Assembly: GCA_022842685.1 (NCBI GenBank)
Contig: JALHPC010000003.1
Coordinates: forward strand, 50,585-114,584
DNA length: 64,000 nucleotides
Source: Candidatus Kapaibacterium sp.
GTDB taxonomy: Bacteria > Bacteroidota > Ignavibacteria > Kapaibacteriales > Kapaibacteriaceae
Reading direction: 5' to 3'
Both the position numbers and the translations under genes were made by a program. Numbering within the stretch: the stretch's first letter is position 1; every line of letters begins with the position of its first letter. Shown piece after piece: positions 48,348 to 57,100 of the stretch. A model generated the notes under the pieces. The model ran no database searches, had not been told where the DNA came from, and worked only from the letters and a program-made list of their open reading frames with translations.

Positions 48348-48655
48348 TGACTGGCGGCCTCGTGCGTGCCAACGGTGATGTTTACGTCGGGGTGGGATTG
48401 CGACCACGCACGTTCGCGAGCTAGGATTTCCCGCACGGCGGGCTTCATGTAGGTGTCGTCGACATCCAAGCGGCTTAAGCCGCGCGCAATGATAACGCAG
48501 GCCGCTTCGGGCGGCATCGACCGGTTTACAACAATCATACGTTGCTCGTGCAGCACACAGGCCCCACCTCGAAACGTGCCCGTTTCGCGGCGAACGGAGT
48601 AGCCAAGTGATCGTGCAATGTGTGTGAGCTCTTCGAGGAGTTTGTCTGCCTTCAT
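48344..48655 (-). CDS. Small conserved protein preceding era (unknown)
   Basis: 103 aa, no signal or membrane segment. Helical start (MKADKLLEELTHIARSLGY), then a strand-turn region VRRETGTFRGGACVLHEQRMIVVNRSMPPEAACVIIARGLSRLDVDDTYMKPAVREILARE. I have the impression that similar uncharacterised small proteins occur in related phyla with the same GGxCxLxxxxxIxxNxxLP pattern, but I cannot cite one. Overlaps both neighbours by 4 bp, so it is translated as part of the chain. Confidence 0.7.
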   Translation of the reverse strand: MKADKLLEELTHIARSLGYSVRRETGTFRGGACVLHEQRMIVVNRSMPPEAACVIIARGLSRLDVDDTYMKPAVREILARERAWSQSHPDVNITVGTHEAASQ

Positions 48656-49194
48656 GAACGTTCTAAGGGCCGCATTGCGGCTAGGATGATGATGGTAAAA
48701 CCAATCAGGACGCTAAGGCCGTTACTCATGGCAAGGCCCACGTTGGCGATGCGCTCGCGAAACACAACCAGCAAATCTGGCATGGAAAGTAAGGGCATCA
48801 TGGTGTCGGTCGACATGTCGAAGTGTTGCGCCAAGAGGTAGTCGTGGTATACCGACCATCCCTGGAGTGGAACGAGGAGCCATGCCAGGATGGCAATCAT
48901 GAGCATCCAGCCGCGATGAGCGTAGGCAGCCCGCTCGCGGATGGAAAGAACGATAGCACACAAAGCGGCAATGCCAAAAGCCCAGCCCGTGTAGGCCGCG
49001 GTCGAGACGAACAAACGGATCGTTGCCAGCTTTTCGGCATCGTCAAGCGTTGGCTTAAGGTCTAGGGTTCCTGGCACAAAAACGTCGTAGCCAAGCGCAG
49101 CGCGTACAACGGTGCCCCCTAACCAAAGCGTTGCCGAGGCAAGAAGAAGGGCAAGAAGCAGGCGCGAGAATCGACTGTGGAATGCGTCTAACAT
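48652..49194 (-). CDS. Multi-pass membrane protein (unknown)
   Basis: 180 aa from the ATG at 49194; the track ORF's extra 87 residues run into upstream non-coding DNA. Four or five hydrophobic segments (about 10-30, 65-85, 97-115, 150-172) separated by short polar loops, no recognisable motif. First gene of the eight-gene minus operon. The -7 box TACCTTTG (49199-49206) leaves only 4 nt to the ATG. Confidence 0.55.
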   Translation of the reverse strand: MLDAFHSRFSRLLLALLLASATLWLGGTVVRAALGYDVFVPGTLDLKPTLDDAEKLATIRLFVSTAAYTGWAFGIAALCAIVLSIRERAAYAHRGWMLMIAILAWLLVPLQGWSVYHDYLLAQHFDMSTDTMMPLLSMPDLLVVFRERIANVGLAMSNGLSVLIGFTIIILAAMRPLERS

Positions 49195-49198
49195 GTTG

Positions 49199-49206
49199 CA
49201 AAGGTA
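49199..49206 (-). promoter_or_regulatory. -7 element for the era-bamD-ruvB operon
   Basis: TACCTTTG followed by C on minus, 4 nt before the ATG at 49194: near-leaderless if the start is right. Confidence 0.45.
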
Positions 49207-49252
49207 CGGAGGCGATGCCCCACAAGAGTGGCATGCGTTGTAGGTTGCTTGA

Positions 49253-49744
49253 ATGTTGATGATTGTTGCTGCCGCGATGGCGCTATTGTTGGTGATGCCA
49301 TCGTGGGCTTCATCGTCCGATCCACTGGCCGCAGGCCGCTCTACGCCCCTGAAGGTGCGAAGTCTTATGCTGACGTTCAGTGGCCGCGTTCCCGGTGGCG
49401 CTGCGGTGAATACTACCACCCGCATTAGCAAGGGCTTGGCCCTTGATGCCGGCATCGGCGTGTCGCGCCCCGTAGGGTCGGCCTTCCTTGGTACGCTGGC
49501 AATACCGGCGCTGCTGTATGCCGAAGTAGGGTCGACAGAACTCTTGCGCGCCGGCGTGGGCTATACATGGACTCCATTGCGGAACGATGGCATGGCCCTG
49601 CTGAGCGTTGGCTTTATGTCGGCCAATCCCGCCGAGGACATCGCCTTCGGCCTCGACATAACGTGGACGCCCGACCGGCGTTTGGCGTCAGAGCCGTTCT
49701 ACTACTTTACCGTGATCGGACTGTCGGTGGGGTTGCGGCTGTAG
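49253..49744 (+). CDS. Small exported beta-rich protein
   Basis: 163 aa, signal peptide (VAAAMALLLVMPSWASS). The body alternates hydrophobic strands and Gly-rich turns (LALDAGIGVSRPV, LRAGVGYTWTPL, FTVIGLSVGLRL), like a small outer-membrane barrel. No family recognised. Convergent with the giant gene: its stop is 4 bp from that of the giant. Confidence 0.55.
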   Translation: MLMIVAAAMALLLVMPSWASSSDPLAAGRSTPLKVRSLMLTFSGRVPGGAAVNTTTRISKGLALDAGIGVSRPVGSAFLGTLAIPALLYAEVGSTELLRAGVGYTWTPLRNDGMALLSVGFMSANPAEDIAFGLDITWTPDRRLASEPFYYFTVIGLSVGLRL

Positions 49745-49748
49745 CCAC

Positions 49749-52700
49749 CTATCCCAGCGGCAGTACATCGGCGTAGACGATGCGCTTGTCGACGGTCAGG
49801 GTTACGTCGCCGGTGTTCGACGTCTTGCTGCCAAGACTGGTCTCGCGCGCCTTGCCCGTTGGGTCGCTATGCATCACTTCATACTCCTTTACCACAACGC
49901 GCATGTTTGCGCTGGCAGGTTTTGCCAACTTAACCATACCCATCCATGCATTGGCTGCATGCACACGATCGATACGCTGCGTAAGCAGTGGCGTCCAGGC
50001 AAGGTCGGACGTCGACGATGCCCCGCCCGTGCGTTCTTCGATGGTTACTTCGACTTCGCTTCCGGCATGGCCGGCGCTATTCATGCGATAGGTGTGGCCG
50101 ATAACGGTGATGCTTACGTTGGTGGCGTCTTGCTCGACTTTGACGATGGCTTCGCGGTCAGGCGCGATTTGACAGAAGTCGCTTTGGACAACGGTAGACA
50201 CAAAGACGTCGTTGCCGGTCTTGGGGTCGGACAACGAATTCGGCTGAAACCGTACCAATGCCATACGAATGAACGGATAGTACGACTCGCCCGGACTAAT
50301 CGCCACGTCGCAGAACCAAAGCTTGCGGTCGGCATCAAACTGCGGCGCAAAGCCCACCACGGCAAAACGGAGTTTTGGACCGAGCTCTTCGAGCGACACG
50401 CTTAGGTGCACAGCATCGGGGTCGATAAAATTGGCAACGCGCGGCGAGTTGTCGCTTGGGGTTGGCTTCGACAGCCAAATGGGGTCTAACCCCCACTGGG
50501 TAACATAGGCCGTTAGGTTGTCGGGTATGTTTACGGTGCCGCCGCCAAGCAGGTCGGCGATGTTGGCCGAGCCGAACGCATTCGCCCCAACATTCTTCGC
50601 TACTACCAAGCCATCCTGGGCATCGGCCAAACTGGCCACTAGGCCACTGCCAATCTGCATTCCCGACGTGCCAACAACATTGGCAACGTTGCCCTTCGCT
50701 TTTGTATTGGACGGCTTGGCAGATTCAGACTTCACATCGTCGGCCTTTGCCTTAGGCGTAAACGTCTTACCGGTGTATAGCACCACGCCCAACAACTCTC
50801 CGTTGCCACTGCTGTACCACGGCCTGTCAAGGTAGACGCGTATGCCACCACCCTTACGCACGCTGCGCACCTCGCCGTCCACCATGGTCTTGGTTTCGTC
50901 AGGCCAGCTAAACGATGGCACGCAGTAGAGCACCTTGGGTGGGTCGGGGCGCTTGGTGCTCAAGACGTTTACCTCGGGGCCTGTGCCCAAGCGCGTTAGC
51001 TTGTTGGTGTCGAGGGCTATGGCCGACGGCATGTACTCCCTAAACCGTGTGGTTGCTAACGGCTTGTAGGTTACCATTCGGTGTTTGGTATCGCCAAATT
51101 CTTGGCGTAGCGTTTCATCAATCGAGCTTGCCAACCGGTCTTCGACCTGTTGTTCAAAGGCAAGAACGTTCTGATCTTGCCGCACGGGAGCAGGCTCCAA
51201 GATGTCGTCGACGTCCATCTTCCATTCGGCCAGCATGTCGATTTTCTGCGTGGTGCGCCCGTGCAATTCAATCAGTGGAAATTCTAGGTCGGCCCATGTA
51301 CCTCCAAAAGCCCGCTTGGGTTTGGGCATGTTCTTGTTTGCCGGAGCTGTTAAGGGGCGCTGGGTGGCGTGCACTAGGTGCACGGTACGCCCTGGGGTTA
51401 CAAGCCAGCCAAGGCCGCGCGCAAGCGCTTGCAGCTTGGCGGCGCCATGGCCAGCGCTGGTATAGCGTCCCCACAGTCCATGCAGTGCCATGGCCTGCAT
51501 GGCATCTGCCGAGGTGTCGCCCACGGTCGACCCAAGCGTAACCCACGCTTGTTCGCCCTTGGGCAGGAAAACGCTTAGCGTGCGCGAGGCGGCATCCCAC
51601 GTGGGGGCGCCGCTGCCCTCGGCAAGGCGCAGTAGGATACTGCGTATGTCGGGCCACGTATTGTCGGGGTCAAAGGTCACCGTTACCACGCCCTGCGACG
51701 AAGCAATGGCTGCAGCGTTTTCACCCGAAAGGGTAATCTCCCTGAGCTGGCCGGCAGCTATACCAGGTACACCTGCCAGAACGATGCCCCTTGCCATAGG
51801 GTCGGGAAGGTATGGCGTAACCATGGGCGTCGATACAGGGGCAAGAGGGTATCGAATGCCCGTGGCACGGTCGGCCTCGCTGGCGGGTTCGACGTTGGGA
51901 GCACCAAGCTCCTGAAGCGTTACCACGCGCTGTTGGGTGCCACCGGGGCCGTTCTGCATGGTAACTACACGCTTATACCATTGGAACGGGATGTCGCTGC
52001 TGCCCATGGCCGTCTTGGTTGCCAAGGTAGCGTAGAGGTCGGCACGCATTGGGCCAGTGGGTGACGAGTCGAGTTTGCCATGGCGCTCGGCCACTTCGAC
52101 GGCAGCAACAGGCGGGAACAACTGTCGCGTCGATGTTTCGGTACAAGCGGGCTCGCTGCCTACGTCGCCGTCGTTATACGTGCGAATGACAAGGCGCTCA
52201 AGCGATTCGCCCTCGACGGGCTTGGCAATGAGCGCAATGGTTGGCGATACGATTGGGTCCCATCGCTGGTACAAGACGCCCGACGTGGTGCAGGCCGTCG
52301 ATGAAGGGTCGACGTTGTCGAGCGTTAGACCGCGGCCGGTGATGTCGGCAATACGTGCACGCAGCCGATACGTGCGGCCGTAGCGCAGGCGCGGCAGCGA
52401 GCCCTTGGGTACCGAAAACAGGGTTTCCATTTTGTACTCAAAGGCATTGTCGGGACTACTGCTGTTCTTGGATCCCGGAGTATCAGCGCTTAGGGTGTCG
52501 TCGGTATCGATGTAGCGCCCAATGCGTGGTACGACGAGCGACCAACCCTCCCACTGGGCAATGATTTCGTGGGCGTAGATGTCGTTGATCGGTGCCGCTG
52601 CCGCGTCGATAGGTCGCGTGGCACCCATCGACATGGTGCCTTCTTCTTCGGCGTTGGCAATCGAAGCGCCGGGGTTCTTGAGCATCGTGTACGTGGCCGT

Positions 52701-54149
52701 GCGTTGCATGAGCGACCTCCACGTGTTCGAGACGTTATCCCACACGTCCAATCGGAAGCCCCTCATCACATCGTCGGCGTAGAGAATCACTTCCTGATTT
52801 TGCACTGCGGCATTGTGGTTCTTGGTGTTCCGCAGAATGTTGGTAGCAAAGCGCAGGCCCCGTTGATGACGCACGAGTGATAGTCCGGTCCCGCGCACGC
52901 TAGGCGGCTCTGCGTCACGTCGCTCGAGTTTTTTACCAACGGTCTTACCCAGCCACAGCCGTAGGCCTCTCAGGTAGTTCATGGTTTTGAGAGCCGTGGA
53001 ATCGACGTCGATTTGTGTGATGCCAAACAACCCTGGATTGTCCATGCACAGCAGGCCGTTCTTGATGTCGCTATCAGCGCCTGGCCGGGGCAGAAAGCGC
53101 CAGTAGGCCGGGTTGACGCCGGTGGCCATCTCGTAGGCCGTACGAGGTGTTACGACCTTGGTTGATACGGCAAGGCCAGCGGGCAGCGATACGGTGGCAC
53201 GAATGGTGCCGTTGACAGGCGTGCCGTTGGGCAGGTCGAACTCGACGTCGAGCACGATACCAATGGCTCGCATTACTGCGGGGTATTCGCGACAGGCACC
53301 AAGGGCTTGATGAAAGTCTACCGACGGACGAGTGATGGCGGCACGCTTCGCGCGATACAGCTTCTTGCCGTCGGGTCCAGTTGTTGGCAAGCTCGTTTGG
53401 CGTGCCATGTGAAACACTTCGGCCTGCATCAACGCATGCTTCGGCGACGTGCCAGCTAGTGGCGTAAACACCATTTGTTCGGGGCTTTGCACGGCAAGTG
53501 GAAGCGGTCCCTGCTCGATGCCCTTGGTGGGCTCCTGCTCGGGACGTTCTCGCATCTTGGCTACCAAGGTGGCCTGTTCTTCAAAGGTCCTTTCAAGCGT
53601 TTTCAATCGGCCATCGTCGCCCTCGTTTGGAATAAGGTCGGTAAGCTCTTCGAACACCTTGGGTAGTTTGACGTTGGCGGCTCCAACGGCCTTAAGGTTG
53701 CTGGTAACCGCTGGTGCTTCGATGGCGTCCATTCTTGGCAGACCATCGGCATATTCCTTAGCCATCACATCGAGGACTTTCGACAGCGCTTCGGAAACAC
53801 CAAGTACCGGAAAGCTGAACACACGGTGCGTTGTAAGGTTGCGCATCTCGTATGGCTTAACGGGCGTGTTTCCGTCGAACAGGGCCTTCCATGCGTCCGA
53901 CGATGGCGTCGACACACGTGTAACGTTGGCCGCAGCTATCGCTGTGGCGTTAACTTCGATGCCTACCGTTGCCTTGCCCAACAGCGTTGGCCAGTCGAGC
54001 ATGTCGGGCCAAGCGGCCAGCTTTTTCCACGCTGGCGAAGCATCTTCGAGCCGTGGCTGGATGGCGATAGAGGCCGAAGCGATTGTTCGCGAGCCCTCTT
54101 TGCGGATTCCTGTGGGCACAACCACCCACTGAAGTTGTTGCGATGGCAT
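49749..54149 (-). CDS. Giant protein B, 1466 aa, unknown
   Basis: I do not recognise any family. There is no signal peptide or membrane helix at the N-terminus. The protein is mixed, with many beta stretches; a helical stretch around 120-220; YADDVMRGFRLDVWDN near 470; an FN3-like strand region LRYGRTYRLRARIADITGRG near 600; a Lys/Ala/Ser-rich low-complexity segment (FTPKAKADDVKSESAKPSN, about 1130) that divides the C-terminal part; and the C-terminal KRIVYADVLPLG. Start: ATG 54149 preceded by AAGGAGA, and that SD overlaps the stop codon of giant A, so B is translationally coupled to A and probably acts with it. Codon use looks like its neighbours'. Could be a structural or effector protein; I claim no function. 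Confidence 0.8.
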   Translation of the reverse strand: MPSQQLQWVVVPTGIRKEGSRTIASASIAIQPRLEDASPAWKKLAAWPDMLDWPTLLGKATVGIEVNATAIAAANVTRVSTPSSDAWKALFDGNTPVKPYEMRNLTTHRVFSFPVLGVSEALSKVLDVMAKEYADGLPRMDAIEAPAVTSNLKAVGAANVKLPKVFEELTDLIPNEGDDGRLKTLERTFEEQATLVAKMRERPEQEPTKGIEQGPLPLAVQSPEQMVFTPLAGTSPKHALMQAEVFHMARQTSLPTTGPDGKKLYRAKRAAITRPSVDFHQALGACREYPAVMRAIGIVLDVEFDLPNGTPVNGTIRATVSLPAGLAVSTKVVTPRTAYEMATGVNPAYWRFLPRPGADSDIKNGLLCMDNPGLFGITQIDVDSTALKTMNYLRGLRLWLGKTVGKKLERRDAEPPSVRGTGLSLVRHQRGLRFATNILRNTKNHNAAVQNQEVILYADDVMRGFRLDVWDNVSNTWRSLMQRTATYTMLKNPGASIANAEEEGTMSMGATRPIDAAAAPINDIYAHEIIAQWEGWSLVVPRIGRYIDTDDTLSADTPGSKNSSSPDNAFEYKMETLFSVPKGSLPRLRYGRTYRLRARIADITGRGLTLDNVDPSSTACTTSGVLYQRWDPIVSPTIALIAKPVEGESLERLVIRTYNDGDVGSEPACTETSTRQLFPPVAAVEVAERHGKLDSSPTGPMRADLYATLATKTAMGSSDIPFQWYKRVVTMQNGPGGTQQRVVTLQELGAPNVEPASEADRATGIRYPLAPVSTPMVTPYLPDPMARGIVLAGVPGIAAGQLREITLSGENAAAIASSQGVVTVTFDPDNTWPDIRSILLRLAEGSGAPTWDAASRTLSVFLPKGEQAWVTLGSTVGDTSADAMQAMALHGLWGRYTSAGHGAAKLQALARGLGWLVTPGRTVHLVHATQRPLTAPANKNMPKPKRAFGGTWADLEFPLIELHGRTTQKIDMLAEWKMDVDDILEPAPVRQDQNVLAFEQQVEDRLASSIDETLRQEFGDTKHRMVTYKPLATTRFREYMPSAIALDTNKLTRLGTGPEVNVLSTKRPDPPKVLYCVPSFSWPDETKTMVDGEVRSVRKGGGIRVYLDRPWYSSGNGELLGVVLYTGKTFTPKAKADDVKSESAKPSNTKAKGNVANVVGTSGMQIGSGLVASLADAQDGLVVAKNVGANAFGSANIADLLGGGTVNIPDNLTAYVTQWGLDPIWLSKPTPSDNSPRVANFIDPDAVHLSVSLEELGPKLRFAVVGFAPQFDADRKLWFCDVAISPGESYYPFIRMALVRFQPNSLSDPKTGNDVFVSTVVQSDFCQIAPDREAIVKVEQDATNVSITVIGHTYRMNSAGHAGSEVEVTIEERTGGASSTSDLAWTPLLTQRIDRVHAANAWMGMVKLAKPASANMRVVVKEYEVMHSDPTGKARETSLGSKTSNTGDVTLTVDKRIVYADVLPLG

Positions 54150-54158
54150 AGGTTCTCC

Positions 54159-57100
54159 TTACGCGAAACAGTCACAGTATTCTTCCCACAGCGATGCCTG
54201 TGGAAGCATGTCGGTAAACGTCGGGTCGCCGTCGCTACCCTTTAGCTGGCGCTCGACCTTGACGCCAACACTGAAACTGAGGAATAGTATCTCGATTTCG
54301 ACTTCGAGTGTTGCCGTACCGTACACCTTGCCGTTGTCCTGCCACGTTAGTGTTAGCTCGAAGACGAGACTAACGCGAATCAGGCCAAGGATACTCAGAT
54401 TGCCCGATAGGCGGAAGTATCCGGTTAGCTGGGACTGGTCGACGAGTTTGCCGTCGACTTCCTTTTGTTCAAGCTTGTAGTAGACGCCGGCCATAACCGA
54501 GGCGCCACCAGAGGCCACGCCAACGTCGAAGGCGAAGTTGCCGCCGAACTCGAACGCCGCCTCGAGCATCTTGACGCCCTTGGGCGTTATCTCGATGCCA
54601 AAGAAGCCGCCACCGGCAAACATCATGACGGTAAGGCGGAACGGATTGGCTTTCGTACAGAAGGCGAAGTACGCCGAGAAGGACCGCCCGTCGAACGGTA
54701 TCGTCAAGCTCATCAGGAAGGACATGTTCTGCAACGAGAACACGCCCACGGTGACGTTGGGAAGGCCAATGGTAAGCGAGGCCGTAATGCCCTTGGAGTT
54801 CACATTGAGGTCGAACGAAAAACCGACGCCCCCTGCCGACCCGCCTCGTGGGATCAGGTCTTTGAGTTTGTTAACAAACGTGAGCGGACCAGCAAACTCT
54901 ACGGCTTCGATGTCGGGATCCACGTCGGGCTTCTTGCCCATGGTGGCAGTAACCGACAGACGATTGAACTTAATGATGAGAAACTGGGCGGCTCCGTCAC
55001 CAATTAAGTTGATGATAAAATTGCTGATCGAACCAAAAATCTGTACCGACGGAGGGTTGAGGTCGAGTCCCTTCGAAAGTGATGCCTTTAGGTAGAGCAT
55101 CATCTTCTTGTCGTCGCTTGTTGCCGACGGATACAACGGAGCCACAAGCCCTAGGGGATCTCGCGAAAGCTCGGTTTGCCATTCGTACACAAGTTGCACA
55201 CCCTTTTTGAGGGCTTCGAGTTGCTTCTTTGCTTCTTTGTACTTCTCTTGTGCTTCGTGGGCAACCTCGGCATACGGGGCAAGGGTTGTTTCGATGGCCG
55301 ATCGGAGTTCGGAAACCTTGTCTTCGACCTTTTTCCGTGCCTTTTGAATCTCCTCTTGCAGGCCTTTTTTGGCCTCGTTCGTCATGCCATTCAGCTGCGT
55401 AATCAGCGGCTGAAGCTCGGCTTTTAGGGCATCTTTTGCGTCTTTGACTTCTTGATCGATGTCTACGGGAAGCACGTTAGCAGCGGCGATGGCATCTTCG
55501 GCGGCCTTTTTGAGCTCCTTGGCTTGATCGGTGAGTGCCTTGGCAGTGTCTTCAGGTACGACGGCATCCTTACGGCCTAGTCCTGGCACTTTGTCGATGT
55601 TGTTAATGACGGCTTCGATCACCTTCAGGAGGTCGATGATTTTGATGTCGCCAAGAACCTTGGTTTCAAGGAAGTCTTTGAAGTACTCCGATGGATCGAA
55701 TTTGCCCTTGGCAGCATTCGAGTTCATCGGGTTGGATGTGTCTGCCGAGACTGGGCCTGTAAGGCGCGACAGAGCATCGATGCGTACGCTTGGTGCTGCT
55801 AGGCCGCCGGCTTTATCGGTACTACTGCCAAAGTCCAACCCCACCGGATCCAACAAGCGCACAAACATCTGCATGGGATTGCGCAGTTGTGACTCGTAGT
55901 TAATGACGGCATTCGCGGCGCCAGGATCGAACGCATGTTCGAGGTACTTTTTGTAGTATTCAATGCGGCTTCCGGCGCTCGTGCCTAGCAGCTCTTGTGC
56001 TTGTTCAATCCGTACGTCGGCTCGCTGCATCGACGGAAAGTACCGTGGTGTGCCGCTTACCACCGTATCGCTGTAGTATCCCGACACCACAAAAGTCTCG
56101 CATGGTAGCGCCGTGTCTCCACGTTTGATAGAGGGGGCAAAGGCAATCTTACGGCCTTGCATGGCTAGACTGCGGCGTGCGAGTTCGCCTGTGGCATAGG
56201 TCTGTTCGACCCACTTTTTAAGGTTGGCATTGCCGGCAGCATCGGTGTTTGCTAGGAATACCAATGGGGCGCTAAAGTGGTGCTTCGTGCCTTCCCAGTC
56301 GGTGCCAACGCAGGTCCACATCACGTCTTGCTTGCTGCCACCACTGGGGGTGAACTGCGGCCAGAAGCTGTTGGCCGACAACTGGCCGCCGGGATACGTA
56401 AGAGCAACCGGAAGCTCGAGATTCGGAGTCGAGGCGGTGGTGATTTCGATACTGCGGAACGGAATGTCGCGTCCCTGATACTGCATGCCCTGTAGGCCTG
56501 CTGCGGGATAGTCGCGTACGGGCTGCCGCAAGATGATGAATAGTCGCTGCAGCAGGTAGGCCGCCATTTCGCCGCGCGGCGTGCGCCTGAACTTGCGTTC
56601 GGTTTCTTTCACCAACGTGGCTCGATGTCCAAACGGGAATAGGAAGCCCTTGTAGCATACGCGCACAAAATGGTCGCGACCTTGCGAACCCCGTTGAATC
56701 CACTGCTCGACGTCTAATTGATCGTCGGCATGCGGATCCCACGCTCCAATCATGTTTGCCCATGCGCCGAGCGATGTAAGCATAAACCGCTTGACGTCGA
56801 TCGGCTCTACCGACGTTTTCTTCAGGTTGTAGTTCGACGTAAGGTCGACGATTTCCGATCGGTCGCGTCGGTTCAGCGACGTCCGAAACGGCCTCTCAAG
56901 GTAGGGCGGCGTAAGGTCGCGCGAGGTGCCGTAGTCCGGACTCCATATCGCCCGCATCGTACGAAAGTGCGTCGAGCGTTCGTTGACCGTCGTACCGCTC
57001 TTAGTTCCCAAGCGTGTGTGCCACAGCTCGGCCCTACGATTCTGTGGATTCCACACCGGGTCGAGCGCATGAGCCCAGCCGGCATACTTGTTGGGCGACA

